Below, in pieces: positions 31,045-40,226 of a stretch of DNA of 64,000 bases (the first letter of the stretch is position 1; each line of letters starts with the position of its first letter). The notes below the pieces were generated by a model. That model was given only the letters and a program-made list of their open reading frames with translations. It did no database searches and was not told the DNA's origin. The translations under genes and the position numbers were made by a program. The DNA comes from Spyradomonas excrementavium. GTDB taxonomy: Bacteria; Cyanobacteriota; Vampirovibrionia; Gastranaerophilales; Gastranaerophilaceae. The stretch spans positions 1-64,000 of the forward strand of contig DVOA01000051.1 in NCBI GenBank assembly GCA_018714005.1. Reading direction: 5' to 3'.

Positions 31045-32675
31045 GAAATTGTTTCCTGCCTGCTCTCGGAACGCGGCAAAAGCGTGCAGCCTTGCGGGCT
31101 GTATTCGCAAACGCAATTTTTTCCGTTGTTTTTCGCGTTGTAAAGCGCTACGTCAGCCAGCTCGATTAAAGTTTGCTCATCCAGCGCACAGGAGGGGTAT
31201 TCGGACATGCCGATACTAATCGTCGGAGCAATTATTGTGCCGTCTTTTAGTTTTATTTTGATTTCACTGATATTTTTTCTCAAACGCTCGGCAATAACGC
31301 GCCCGTCCATCGAATTTGTTTCCGGAAGAATGACTGTAAATTCTTCCCCGCCGTATCTTGAGGCAATATCTATTTTTCTTATGGTCGTCTGGATACAATT
31401 TGCAATTTCTTTCAGAACCTGGTCGCCCACAGGGTGCCCGTAGGTGTCGTTTACGGATTTGAAATTGTCAATATCCATCATAAGCAGCGTCATTTCGTGG
31501 TTATATCGCGCTGAACGCTTCAATTCCGTTTCCAGCAGCGTGTAGAAATGTCTGTAAATATAAAGCTTTGTCATGCCGTCTTTTGTGGCAAGCTCGTAAA
31601 GTTTTGCGTTGTCAATCGCAATAGCCGCCTGATTCGCAAGCGCTTCAATGAATTCCAAATCCTGCTTGTTGAAAAGTTTTCCGTTTTGCTTGTTGGTGAT
31701 GTTAATTACGCCGATAGCCTCGCCTTTTGCGATAAGCGGAACGCACAAAAGCGACGAAACATTCAAATCTTCGCCCATTTTCAGGAATCTGGGGTCATTT
31801 TTCCCGAGATTTGAGATTATAGATTTTTTTTCAACAAAAACCGACCCTGCAATGCCCTCGCCTACCTTGATTTTTCCGCATTCAACAAGCCCGTTGTTGA
31901 TTTCAGCCTCGAGATTTTTGTCTGCCAGCCCGTAAACAACTTTTGTCTGCAAAACGTTCTCTGTGAAATTGTAAAGCATTAATGAGCCTTTTTCAGCCTC
32001 TATTGTGTCGAGCGCCTTGCTCAAAATCACGCGTAAAAGGCGTTTCAAATCATCAATGAAGTTCACAGCCTGTGAAATGTTGTAAAGAATTGAAATGTTG
32101 TGCAGCGATTTTTGAAGTTTTCTCAAATCGTTTTCCTGCTCGCGCCGTTTGATGTACTTAATCAAAATCGGCTCAACATAAGTAAAAACCTTTTCCAGAT
32201 ATTTTATGTCAGAATCCGAAAATGGCATATTTCCCTCTTTCGGGCCGACAGAGCAGATAAAATAAGGGATTCCGTCTTTTTGAAACAGCTTAAAATAGCT
32301 GCTGTTGAGGTTGTAAAGATTGTATTTTTCCCAGAAAGACTTGTAAATCGGTCTTTTTCCGTCCGCAGTGACCTTTGTGAGTTCACCGTTGTTCAAAACC
32401 TCCCAGAAACCCTCATCATCGTTCTCAAACTGGAAATTTTCACGATTTTCAAGGTTCGGATTTGCGACCATGTAATAAACATTGTTCTGATTTATGAAAA
32501 ATCGAATATTATCGAGGTTGAGCGTCTGGGAAATAAAGTCAGAAATTTTGTCAATCAAATCCTCGAGCGATTCTGCCTGTGTAGCAATGATACTAAGCTC
32601 AAACAGGTTGTTCAAATCGCAAAAATTCTTTTGGAGCGTTGAAATTTTTTCTGCAAAATTATCTTCCATAAGCAT
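31041..32675 (-). CDS. Diguanylate cyclase with GAF domains
   Basis: 544 aa, cytoplasmic. Two GAF-like modules: residues ~20-180 (degenerate) and ~205-360 (typical: EAEKGSLMLYNF, GEGIAGSVFVEKKS, SLLCVPLIAKGEAIGVINI, FIEALANQAAIAIDNAKLYE). The GGDEF domain at ~375-530 has the active site SRYGGEEFTVILPE and, five residues before it, R-K-I-D, the RxxD inhibitory site, so it should make cyclic di-GMP with product inhibition. The stop overlaps the convergent GNAT gene by 4 bases (CTAG). Signal sensed unknown. Confidence 0.93.
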   Translation of the reverse strand: MLMEDNFAEKISTLQKNFCDLNNLFELSIIATQAESLEDLIDKISDFISQTLNLDNIRFFINQNNVYYMVANPNLENRENFQFENDDEGFWEVLNNGELTKVTADGKRPIYKSFWEKYNLYNLNSSYFKLFQKDGIPYFICSVGPKEGNMPFSDSDIKYLEKVFTYVEPILIKYIKRREQENDLRKLQKSLHNISILYNISQAVNFIDDLKRLLRVILSKALDTIEAEKGSLMLYNFTENVLQTKVVYGLADKNLEAEINNGLVECGKIKVGEGIAGSVFVEKKSIISNLGKNDPRFLKMGEDLNVSSLLCVPLIAKGEAIGVINITNKQNGKLFNKQDLEFIEALANQAAIAIDNAKLYELATKDGMTKLYIYRHFYTLLETELKRSARYNHEMTLLMMDIDNFKSVNDTYGHPVGDQVLKEIANCIQTTIRKIDIASRYGGEEFTVILPETNSMDGRVIAERLRKNISEIKIKLKDGTIIAPTISIGMSEYPSCALDEQTLIELADVALYNAKNNGKNCVCEYSPQGCTLLPRSESRQETIS

Positions 32676-32721
32676 ATTCTATTTCATTTTGCCCGATAAT
32701 TCAATAATGGTTTTGGTTGAT

Positions 32722-33255
32722 TTACTTTATCAGATTTTGTACGGGTTTGAACATTGGATGTTTTGAGGATTTTAAGAGTTCAAACAGCGCAATCTCAGTT
32801 GTGACGATTTTTGCGCCTGCATTTTTCATGTATTCAATTCCGGCTTTAAACTCGTCGCTGTCGCGAGAAGCGCATGCATCTTTCACAACAAAAACCTTAT
32901 GTCCGGTGTTCAACAGCGCAATCGCCGTCTGGAGCACGCAAATATGAGTTTCAATCCCAAAAATAAAGATATTTTCTTTACCCTGAAGCGCCTGCGCGAT
33001 TTCGGGGTTTTCCAGCGCGCTGAAAGCCGTTTTTTCAAAGAATTTTGTGCTATCCGGCAGATTGAATTTAACCTCTTCAACAGTAGAACCGAGCCCTGCG
33101 GGGTATTGTTCGGTCACAACGCAGTCAATCCCCATCAAAGTAGCTGCCTGAGCTAAAATTGAGGCTTTTTTCTTTGCTTTGTCCTTTGTAAGCATTGCAA
33201 CAAGCTTTTCCTGAACATCAATAAACAAAAAGAGTGAATTCTGCTCGTTAATCAT
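32722..33255 (-). CDS. Isochorismatase-family cysteine hydrolase
   Basis: 177 aa, single domain. Triad positions: Asp in LFLFIDVQEKL (residue ~13), Lys in the FFEKTAFSAL segment and Cys in GIETHICVLQTAIALL. Most like the YcaC/nicotinamidase-related hydrolases of unknown substrate. The ribosome site is AGGAGAAATAAAA, 8 bases before the ATG. Two downstream-facing genes on the same strand precede it. Confidence 0.88.
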   Translation of the reverse strand: MINEQNSLFLFIDVQEKLVAMLTKDKAKKKASILAQAATLMGIDCVVTEQYPAGLGSTVEEVKFNLPDSTKFFEKTAFSALENPEIAQALQGKENIFIFGIETHICVLQTAIALLNTGHKVFVVKDACASRDSDEFKAGIEYMKNAGAKIVTTEIALFELLKSSKHPMFKPVQNLIK

Positions 33256-33288
33256 TTTTATTTCTCCTAATTAATTTTATACCTGATT

Positions 33289-34116
33289 TTATCCTGCTTT
33301 TTCGAGCGGTTTTGTGCGTGCGGGGATTACATTTGTGCTTTTTAACACCTCATCAAGCACGGCAATGCTTTCTTTTACCGCCTCTTTTTCAAATATTTCA
33401 AAAATAATCTTGGGGCTTAATCCGCATTCAAGAACGGTTCTGAAAACCTCTTTCGGATTGATATTTCCGTCCAAAAGCGAAAAATGCGAGTCATCGTCGC
33501 CGTAATTGTTGTGAATGTGCATGTGATAAAGGTTTTCGCCGTAGGTTTTTATCCACTGCGTAACAGGGATTTTGGAATGAATATTCGCATGCCCAATATC
33601 AAGGCTGGCTTTGAGGTTTTGTGAGCCGACATTGTTGATTATGTCTAAAATGAAGTCAGGGCCGGTTTCCTGAACATTTTCAAGCACCATAACCATGTTC
33701 GATTCTTCAAAATTTTTCACAAAATCTTTCAAATAAGCAATAAAATTCTTCCTGAACGACAGCCTGTAATCCTCACATTTCAGCGGGGCGTTAAAACCTG
33801 TGTGAAAAAGCACTGTTTTTGCACCGAGAAATTTTGCTGCCTCGAAACTTTGCATAAACCTTTGCTGCGAAACTTTTTTTATGAACGGATCAAGGCTCAC
33901 AACGCACAAATCGAACAAAAATCCATGCAAACTGACCTCGCCCTCAAACCCCTCAAGCGCTTTTTTCATAGCATGGATACGGGCTTCAAAAGTTTCATCA
34001 ATATCGGTCAAATCCCTTGCAAAACGGCTGATTTCGAGGTTTGTGCCCAGCTCTTTTGCAAAATTTACCGAATCTTCAAAATTTTTGCAAACAGATGATG
34101 AAATAAATTTTTGCAT
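33289..34116 (-). CDS. Sugar phosphate isomerase/epimerase-like TIM barrel protein
   Basis: 275 aa AP-endonuclease-2/xylose-isomerase-like barrel. Visible metal-site strands: KTVLFHTGFNAP, MVMVLENVQETGPDFILD (Glu), LKASLDIGHANIHS (Asp-His), YHMHIHNNYGDDDSHFSLLDG (His/Asp) and PKIIFEIFEKE (Glu), a full set of divalent-metal ligands. Substrate not predictable. The start is one base beyond the stop of the radical SAM gene upstream, so they form a two-gene operon. Confidence 0.82.
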   Translation of the reverse strand: MQKFISSSVCKNFEDSVNFAKELGTNLEISRFARDLTDIDETFEARIHAMKKALEGFEGEVSLHGFLFDLCVVSLDPFIKKVSQQRFMQSFEAAKFLGAKTVLFHTGFNAPLKCEDYRLSFRKNFIAYLKDFVKNFEESNMVMVLENVQETGPDFILDIINNVGSQNLKASLDIGHANIHSKIPVTQWIKTYGENLYHMHIHNNYGDDDSHFSLLDGNINPKEVFRTVLECGLSPKIIFEIFEKEAVKESIAVLDEVLKSTNVIPARTKPLEKAG

Positions 34117-34117
34117 A

Positions 34118-34741
34118 TTAATATCCGTTTTCTATCCACGGGCGTTCGCGGAATTTTGCGCCCAGCGTTTCAATGAGCTGCTTGCATTTGTCCTTATCGA
34201 CATTGTAATCCTTGTAACCGGTAACGATTGTTGCTGTGGTTTCGATTCCGTTTTCCACGCAGTCAACGATAAAATCCTGCATTGCCGAATAGGCACCTCT
34301 GATTTTTGGCTGTGAGATTTTGTCGTAGAGGTCTTCGGTTTCGGCGTTGAAACTCACTGAAATTCTGTCAATCAGCCCGACCAATTCAGGCACAACATTG
34401 CGTTTGTGCACAAGATTTGCCTGTCCGTTGGTGTTTATGCGGGTTTTTATGTGCGGATATTTTTCTTTTATGTATTTTGCGACTTCTTTTAGCTCGTCGA
34501 GCTTCAAAGTCGGTTCTCCATAGCCGCAGAATACGATTTCGTGGTAGTTTTCGGGTTTAAATTCGTCAAGCTGCCTTTTTACTTCATCGACATTGCAAAT
34601 TTCCCCGTCGAGCCTCAAATCCGCGCCCACAACGTCGTCTTTAATATCTCTGATACAAAAAACGCATTCGTTAGTGCACAGATTCGTCAGGTTTATATAA
34701 ATTTTTCCCTCAAGAAGGTAAACGTAGTTATTTTTGCTCAT
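34118..34741 (-). CDS. TatD-associated radical SAM protein
   Basis: 207 aa. Cluster motif C-T-N-E-C-V-F-C (C-x3-C-x2-C) at about residue 20, followed by CGYGEPTLKLDELKEVA (SAM-binding GGE-like strand) and TRINTNGQANL. It matches the short radical SAM proteins usually found next to or fused with TatD nucleases; no tatD is adjacent here, instead a TIM-barrel gene follows. The ATG chosen has AGAGG 6 bases upstream; a TTG 6 bases earlier is possible. Reaction unknown. Confidence 0.82.
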   Translation of the reverse strand: MSKNNYVYLLEGKIYINLTNLCTNECVFCIRDIKDDVVGADLRLDGEICNVDEVKRQLDEFKPENYHEIVFCGYGEPTLKLDELKEVAKYIKEKYPHIKTRINTNGQANLVHKRNVVPELVGLIDRISVSFNAETEDLYDKISQPKIRGAYSAMQDFIVDCVENGIETTATIVTGYKDYNVDKDKCKQLIETLGAKFRERPWIENGY

Positions 34742-34747
34742 AATCAA

Positions 34748-35089
34748 CCTCTTTTAATGCGTCGGCATTTTACAGTAATATTATACCCCGAATATTCAAG
34801 ATAAAAACCCCTGCGCTTTATGCTTTTGGAGATTTACGATTTTTGGGGCGTTTTTGAGCTTGTTTAACTCCCCCTCCCCAACTCGGGGAGGGCCGGGGTG
34901 GGGAGCGATTATAAAATTTAGTGTAAATTTGCATAAAAATCCCGCTTTCTTCATACTTTCGCGGGAATTTACGACTTTTTGCTGTTTTTAAGTTATAATT
35001 AAATTATTTTTACCGGTGTTTTGCCTGAAATTATTTCGGGGCTTGCCGTAAAACGGTTTAAATGACTGGATTTCAATCGGAGTATTTAA
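34748..35089. other. Intergenic region between radical SAM gene and uppS
   Basis: About 340 bases between divergent genes. Contains TATAAT-like boxes on the minus strand (near 34781) and plus strand (34993-34998), a partial CTCCCC repeat (34868-34908) and a hairpin TCCCGC/GCGGGA (about 34943-34971). No gene seen. Confidence 0.5.
34868..34908. repeat. Partial palindromic mosaic
   Basis: CCCCCTCCCCAACTCGGGG then AGGGCCGGGGTGGGGAGCG: only the CTCCCC and GTGGGGAGC modules of the larger mosaics. Confidence 0.75.
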
Positions 35090-35830
35090 GTGAACAAAAT
35101 TGCAGAAAAAAATGAAATAAAAACCATCGTCGAAAAGACAAATCTCCAACATATAGCAATAATTATGGACGGAAACCGCAGATGGGCAAAAAATCACATG
35201 CTTCCCTCTGCCGTCGGGCACCAGAAAGGCGTGGAATCGCTCAAAAACACCATGCGTTCTTTTGACAAATTCGGCATAAAATATCTCACCGTCTATGCGT
35301 TTTCAACTGAAAACTGGAACCGCAAAAAGGAAGAAGTCGATTTTCTGATGAACCTCCTCGCCAAAACCCTCACCGACGAGCTCGACGAAATGCATAAGGA
35401 GAATGTAAAAATAAAATTTGTCGGCAATATTGAAAGATTGAACCCGAAACTCATTGAAATTCTCAAAAATGCTGAAAATAAAACAAAAAATAACACCGGC
35501 GTGAACCTCCAAATAGCCTTTAACTACGGCGCGCGCGATGAAATAGTGAATGCCGTAAAGAAAATTACACAAAAAGCTCTGGATGGCGAAATAAAAATCG
35601 GGGAAATCGATGAAAAACTCGTTTCAGAAAACCTCTACACTGCCAAAATCCCCGATCCTGACCTGCTTATAAGAACGGGCGGCGAAAAACGTATCAGCAA
35701 TTACCTTTTGTGGCAGATTGCGTATTCTGAAGTCTATGTGACGGAAAAATTCTGGCCCGAATTTGACGAAAACGCGCTCACAGAAGCGATTCTGGAGTTT
35801 GAAAAAAGAAACAGAAGATATGGAAAATAA
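35090..35830 (+). CDS. uppS: Undecaprenyl diphosphate synthase (isoprenyl transferase)
   Basis: Builds the C55 lipid carrier for cell-wall and LPS synthesis by adding isopentenyl units to farnesyl diphosphate. 246 aa cis-prenyltransferase: catalytic Asp in HIAIIMDGNRRWAK (residue ~30), AFSTENWNRKKEEV, and the C-terminal DPDLLIRTGGEKRISNYLLWQ with FWPEF near the end. GTG start with CGGAG 8 bases upstream. Overlaps rdgB by 11 bases. Here rdgB, not cdsA, follows. Confidence 0.96.
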   Translation: MNKIAEKNEIKTIVEKTNLQHIAIIMDGNRRWAKNHMLPSAVGHQKGVESLKNTMRSFDKFGIKYLTVYAFSTENWNRKKEEVDFLMNLLAKTLTDELDEMHKENVKIKFVGNIERLNPKLIEILKNAENKTKNNTGVNLQIAFNYGARDEIVNAVKKITQKALDGEIKIGEIDEKLVSENLYTAKIPDPDLLIRTGGEKRISNYLLWQIAYSEVYVTEKFWPEFDENALTEAILEFEKRNRRYGK

Positions 35831-36407
35831 AACAATGAAAATAGCCCTCGGAACCTCTAACCCGCATAAATTGGAAGAAATCAAGGAAATTATAAAAAAT
35901 TCCAATATTGAATTTGTCTTGCCTGCGGGCGGATTTGACCCTGTTGAAAACGGCAAGACTTTTGAGGAAAATTCCTATATAAAAGCCGCCGAGGCCTCTA
36001 AAATTAGCGGTTTATGGGGGCTTGCGGATGATACGGGGCTCTGCGTGGACGCTCTGGACGGTGCGCCCGGGCTTTATTCCGCAAGATATGCGCCCACAGC
36101 TCAAGAGCGAATCGAAAAATTACTTGAGGAGCTAAAAGGTGTCCCCGAGGAAAAAAGAACGGCAAAGTTTGTCTGCACAATGGTTTTGACGAACCCTGCC
36201 GGTGAAAAATTTCATGTTCAAACCGGTGAAATCAAAGGCAGAATCACCGAAAAACCCTCCGGAACCTACGGTTTCGGCTATGATCCGGTCTTTTTCATTC
36301 CCGAACTCGGAAAAACCATGGCGGAAATGACGCTTGAAGAAAAAAACACCCTGAGCCACCGCGCACGGGCGCTTTTGCCTATGGTCGAGTTTATTGAAAG
36401 TATGTAA
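35820..36407 (+). CDS. rdgB: XTP/dITP diphosphatase (RdgB/HAM1 family)
   Basis: Removes non-canonical purine nucleotides from the nucleotide pool. 195 aa. N-terminal ALGTSNPHKLEEIKEI, the WGLADDTGLCVDALDGAPGLYSARYA core with the metal-binding acidic residues, YGFGYDPVFF and the terminal LSHRARAL with the S-H-R substrate motif. The start shown overlaps the uppS stop; ATG 15 bases later (KIALGTSN follows) is an equally good candidate. Translationally coupled to uppS. Confidence 0.95.
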   Translation: MENKTMKIALGTSNPHKLEEIKEIIKNSNIEFVLPAGGFDPVENGKTFEENSYIKAAEASKISGLWGLADDTGLCVDALDGAPGLYSARYAPTAQERIEKLLEELKGVPEEKRTAKFVCTMVLTNPAGEKFHVQTGEIKGRITEKPSGTYGFGYDPVFFIPELGKTMAEMTLEEKNTLSHRARALLPMVEFIESM

Positions 36408-36415
36408 TTTTGAAT

Positions 36416-36455
36416 GCACCCCCTCCCCAGCTCGCGGAGGGACGGGGTGGGGAAC
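36416..36455. repeat. Partial palindromic mosaic
   Basis: ACCCCCTCCCCAGCTCGCGG then AGGGACGGGGTGGGGAAC: CTCCCC and GTGGGGAAC modules between the convergent genes rdgB and folD. Confidence 0.7.
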
Positions 36456-36494
36456 ATCCCCAAAGTCGTCCGTTATTCATTTAAAGCCAAAAAA

Positions 36495-37337
36495 CTACTT
36501 ATTTTGCCGCCTGAAAAGCTCAAACGTGTTCGTCATAAGCGTGCAAATCGTCATCGGCCCGACACCGCCCGGAACCGGCGTGATGAAAGAGGCTTTTTCT
36601 TTCACCGCCTCAAAATCCACATCCCCTGCGAGCTTGCCGTTTTCATCCCTGTTCATGCCTACATCAAACACCGCAGCACCGTCTTTGACCATATCAGCAG
36701 TGACCAGCCCTCTTGAACCGGCTGCGCTGATTAAAATATCGGCGTTTTTTGTGATTTCGGAAAGATTTTGCGTTTTGCTGTGGCAGATTGTTACTGTGGC
36801 GTCGAGATTCGTAAGCATAGCTGCAACTGGCCGCCCGACAATGTTTGAGCGCCCGATTACCACCGCATTTTTGCCTGCAACGGGGATTTTGTATTCCTCT
36901 AAAAGCCTGATAATCCCTTTCGGCGTGCACGGATAAACAAACGGACGCGCATTCTGGGCGATTTTGCCCGTATTGAACGGATGAAAACAGTCAACATCCT
37001 TTTGGGGGCTCACCGTTTCAATCACCCTTTCGGTGCTGATATGCGCCGGCAGCGGCAGTTGAACAAGAATCGCATTGACCTCTTTGTTCTTGTTCAATTC
37101 TTCGATTTTTTCTAAAAGTACTTTTTCCGGCGTATTTTCGGGCATTTCAATTACAACGGACTGAAAACCCAGCTCCAGAGCGGTTTTTTTCTTGTTGGAA
37201 ACGTAAATTTTGCTTGCAGGGTCATTTCCGACGATTATTACCGCTAAAAACGGCTTTTTATCAAGGTTTTTAACCTCAGCTTTTAAACCCTCGAGAATCC
37301 TGTTGCGCAGCGCTTTTCCGTCAATAATTTCCGCCAT
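36495..37337 (-). CDS. folD: Bifunctional methylene-THF dehydrogenase/cyclohydrolase FolD
   Basis: Interconverts methylene-, methenyl- and formyl-tetrahydrofolate. 280 aa. YVSNKKKTALELG contains the catalytic Lys/Tyr, ILVQLPLP and QKDVDCFHP follow, PCTPKGIIRLLEEY ends the substrate site, and VIGRSNIVGRPVAAML is the NADP Rossmann loop. Last gene of a minus-strand operon: MetE-like, CooC-like ATPase, folD, with 2 bases to the ATPase stop. That points to a one-carbon role beyond housekeeping. Confidence 0.96.
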   Translation of the reverse strand: MAEIIDGKALRNRILEGLKAEVKNLDKKPFLAVIIVGNDPASKIYVSNKKKTALELGFQSVVIEMPENTPEKVLLEKIEELNKNKEVNAILVQLPLPAHISTERVIETVSPQKDVDCFHPFNTGKIAQNARPFVYPCTPKGIIRLLEEYKIPVAGKNAVVIGRSNIVGRPVAAMLTNLDATVTICHSKTQNLSEITKNADILISAAGSRGLVTADMVKDGAAVFDVGMNRDENGKLAGDVDFEAVKEKASFITPVPGGVGPMTICTLMTNTFELFRRQNK

Positions 37338-37339
37338 GC

Positions 37340-38098
37340 TTACCCCTTATTCCTCAAATCAGGGAGATTCAGCCTGAAATAAAACTCTTTCAACGCCGCA
37401 AAAACCGCCTCTGAATCTCTGGAAAGCGATTTCCCTGCGAGATTTTCGTCTTCGGGGATAACTCCGAGCGTGTCCAGATGATATTTCATCAAAAGTTCCT
37501 GAATTTTGTTCAATTCGCCTGTTTTTACGCGGTTGAGAATCATTCCCATCTGCCCGCCTGCGGCATATTTTTCTGAAAATTCTTCAATCCTTTGCGCCAG
37601 CTGCAAAGATTCCTCCGCGGGCTGCGCAACAACAAGCGTTACGTCGATATCCACGTCCACAAGCTGATTCAGATATTTTAAATCAAATTCGCAGTCAAAA
37701 ATCACGATATCATAAGCCCGAATAAGCTTTGCAACTGCGTCATTCATCTGGCCGGTAATCGGGCAGCGGCAGTCTTTTGAGGGAACGAGCCATGAAACGA
37801 TTAAATCAACATTTTCCTCAACCTCAACAATAATATCCTCGAGCGCCCACTCGATATATTCCTGTTTTGTCATTTTTTCGGGAATTCCGGTCTTGTACTC
37901 GTGTTTTCCGCTTCTGATACCGTAGATTGTGTTCCTCACGTCCAGCCCGTAGGTGTGCCCGAGTTCGCCTGTGAGGTCGTTATCAAAAAGAAGTATGCTT
38001 TTTTCAGGGTAAATCTCCTTGAAAAGCTTTACAAAAGCCTTTGTCAGGGTGGTTTTTCCGCTTCCGCTTTTTCCTGTGAGTGCAATGGTTATCGTCAT
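37340..38098 (-). CDS. CooC/MinD-like P-loop ATPase
   Basis: 252 aa. Deviant Walker A T-G-K-S-G-S-G-K-T-T (residues 8-17) with the signature Lys, FDNDLTGELGHTYGL (switch I region), and YDIVIFDCEFDLKYL as Walker B. Also carries a C-R-C pair in SKDCRCPI. CooC-type ATPases load metal into CO dehydrogenase or activate corrinoid proteins. It overlaps the MetE-like gene by one base and precedes folD by 2, so it is in a one-carbon operon. Role as an activator of a corrinoid methyl carrier is inference. Confidence 0.75.
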   Translation of the reverse strand: MTITIALTGKSGSGKTTLTKAFVKLFKEIYPEKSILLFDNDLTGELGHTYGLDVRNTIYGIRSGKHEYKTGIPEKMTKQEYIEWALEDIIVEVEENVDLIVSWLVPSKDCRCPITGQMNDAVAKLIRAYDIVIFDCEFDLKYLNQLVDVDIDVTLVVAQPAEESLQLAQRIEEFSEKYAAGGQMGMILNRVKTGELNKIQELLMKYHLDTLGVIPEDENLAGKSLSRDSEAVFAALKEFYFRLNLPDLRNKG

Positions 38099-39177
38099 TA
38101 AAGAACCTCGTAATGTTTTGCGATTTTTTCAGCCAGCGCATTGGTTAAGAACATTGCTTTTTGTGCAAGTTCCACGCTGAGCCCGCCTGCGCCGCAGGAA
38201 GGCGTGATTATGCTTTGTCTGTAAACCAGATTGGGGTTGATTCCTTTATATTGCAGGCAGGCTACGGCTTTATCGAATTTTTTCATCAAGATATCCGGCG
38301 TTACGCCCTCCAGCGCGGTTTTATCCAGCGTCGGAATCATTCCCCAGGCAATATATCCGCCGTTTTTCAAAAATCCCGCAATCCTGTCCGCATGCACCGA
38401 AAGGCTCTGTGCATAGTTGTAAGCGTCAAGGTTAATAATATCGATTTCCGCGTCAATCAACAGTGACCAATCAGCCTTTCCGCAGCAATGAACCCCGCAC
38501 AGCCCGCCAAAATCCTTTATAACGCCCGCAATTTCCGCCAGCGCATAAACTAAATCGCGTCTTTGCACCGTAACGAACGCTGAAGTGCCGTATTGCGACA
38601 AAACAGGCTCATCAATGAAAATTATCGGCGTGATATCGGGGCTAATCGACTTGAATTTTTGAATCTGCCAGATAGCTTTTAGCGTAATTCCTTTTACAAG
38701 AACCTCCCGATAGGTTTCATCGTAAAAAGAGCACTTTCCGTCTGTGTCGCAAAGGCTTGTGCCCCAGGTGAAAGGGCCGGTTACGTTGCTTTTTACATAT
38801 TTGTATTCTGCATTTTTAAGTTTTTCTAAAAAAGGTTCAAATGCGCTTGAATAAGGCGGGGTTATGGCATATTTTTCCAGATTTTCAAAGTTTTTCTGCC
38901 CTACAATGGATTCATAATCAAGAAAAAACTCCTCCAGCTCCTCAAAAAACTCATCGGACTGCGTGTTGCAGAAGAATTTTTCGTTTTCACCGTCAAAACG
39001 TATGCCGGGAATCCCCTGATTAAACTGGATAATCATATCCTCAAAACGATGGACATTAGCGAGCTGCGGCCAGAAAGGGATGTCCTTAAAAGTGTCGAAA
39101 ACAAGATTTAGCGCTTCCTGCGGGTTATCATGCGGAAGACTGCCTATTGCTGTGGCTTTTAAAGATAAACTTTCCAA
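38098..39177 (-). CDS. MetE-like/UROD-superfamily methyltransferase (core-MetE type)
   Basis: 359 aa from a TTG start that has AAAGGGGAAG 7 bases upstream; an ATG 75 bases further up gives a non-family tail. TIM barrel of the MetE/UROD superfamily: ATAIGSLPHDNPQEAL, PFWPQLANV, FIDEPVLSQYG, and zinc ligands H-C-C in CGVHCCGKADW plus Cys in IITPSCGAGGLS, matching MetE's H-x-C...C. It lacks the MetE N-terminal half, like the short 'core' methionine synthases that take methyl groups from corrinoids. First gene of the operon with a CooC-like ATPase and folD. Confidence 0.75.
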   Translation of the reverse strand: MESLSLKATAIGSLPHDNPQEALNLVFDTFKDIPFWPQLANVHRFEDMIIQFNQGIPGIRFDGENEKFFCNTQSDEFFEELEEFFLDYESIVGQKNFENLEKYAITPPYSSAFEPFLEKLKNAEYKYVKSNVTGPFTWGTSLCDTDGKCSFYDETYREVLVKGITLKAIWQIQKFKSISPDITPIIFIDEPVLSQYGTSAFVTVQRRDLVYALAEIAGVIKDFGGLCGVHCCGKADWSLLIDAEIDIINLDAYNYAQSLSVHADRIAGFLKNGGYIAWGMIPTLDKTALEGVTPDILMKKFDKAVACLQYKGINPNLVYRQSIITPSCGAGGLSVELAQKAMFLTNALAEKIAKHYEVL

Positions 39178-39386
39178 AAACTTCCCCTTTCCGTCTGTTT
39201 TCAATTTTACTAAAAATAAGAATTTGTGGCAAACTCCCGCTTTTGGCGCCAAAATGACCGGCAGTAAGGGTTTTTCCGCTCCAAAACTACTCTAATTGCC
39301 GTATTTTCGCTGTTTGCATGTTTAAATTACTACAAACATAGTGTATAATATAAATAGGTCACGCGTCCAAGGTCAAAGGAGATATT

Positions 39387-39647
39387 ATGTCGTTTGAAAT
39401 CAACGGTCCAACTCCGCCAAAAGGAATTCAGGAGGCCCAGAGCATGCGCAACAACGGCGGCGGGGGCAATCTCGGATATTTTCAGCGTGAAAAGAAAAAA
39501 GAGAAAAAAAAGGACGAAATCGACGTTTTTACGCCATCTGCCAATGAAGATGAGTTTTTAAACGAAGAATCCGACGAAAACAGCACAGAAAACAGCTTTT
39601 TCGCAAGAGCTGCCGAAAAACTGATGAAATTTCTCGGTAATTATTAG
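39387..39647 (+). CDS. Small acidic/basic hypothetical protein
   Basis: 86 aa, unrecognised, low-complexity: Gly/Asn-rich (R-N-N-G-G-G-G-N-L-G-Y-F), then Lys/Glu blocks, an acidic middle and an amphipathic C-terminal helix (FFARAAEKLMKFLGNY). An excellent AAAGGAGATATT ribosome site supports expression, with a TATAAT-like box near 39344. Likely disordered and lineage-specific. Confidence 0.6.
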   Translation: MSFEINGPTPPKGIQEAQSMRNNGGGGNLGYFQREKKKEKKKDEIDVFTPSANEDEFLNEESDENSTENSFFARAAEKLMKFLGNY

Positions 39648-39751
39648 AAAAATGAGCCACGGGCGGTTCGCAGGGGGCGAATCTGCCAGGGCAATACCGG
39701 ATTAGTGCCTGAAAAATTAAATGACGGCACATCTATGCCGCCATTAATTTC

Positions 39752-39970
39752 CTATGCAAAACCTAGTGTACGGTTGCTTACAACGGGAGGTCTTTCCCGT
39801 TTGTCCAAAGCAGCCAGTCTTGCCTGGAGGTCATCGTTTGTACCATAACGTTGATAACTTTCAGTTGCTCCGGTAAACTTACTCCGGTTCGCACCTATGC
39901 TCTCCGTCTTACCGGCGTTTTGCCAGGATGTATTCGGGTTTGTTAATTGTATCGACCAAGGGTTTGTCAT
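39752..39970 (-). CDS. Small hypothetical protein
   Basis: 72 aa, polar, rich in Asn/Ser/Thr in the first half and charged in the second (DDLQARLAALDKRERPP, a short helix). AAGGA lies 6 bases before the ATG. No family recognised, no signal peptide. A real gene is plausible on start-site grounds only. Confidence 0.45.
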   Translation of the reverse strand: MTNPWSIQLTNPNTSWQNAGKTESIGANRSKFTGATESYQRYGTNDDLQARLAALDKRERPPVVSNRTLGFA

Positions 39971-40226
39971 AAAAAATCCTTAAACTAAAACTCTATATTT
40001 AAATAAAAACATTGCGCCGCGGTTTTTTGCAGGATTTCAGAAAATGTTTACAAAAGTTAATGTTTTTGCAGAAATCCGTGTTATTGTGCGGGGTTTTCCG
40101 GATTTTGTGATATTTTGAAGCGGCCTTAACAAAAAGGTTGTTGCGCAAATCCGCTTTTTGAGTAATTCCCCGCCCTTATGCCCCGCAAGACGGGTTTTAG
40201 GCCGTGTAATGAGGGAATTTCAGGAT
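39971..40226. other. Intergenic region with an imperfect hairpin
   Basis: About 255 bases between two minus-strand genes. GGATTTC...GAAATCC arms near 40033 and 40072 with partly matching flanks around TTTACAAAAGTTAA. No gene seen. Confidence 0.4.
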
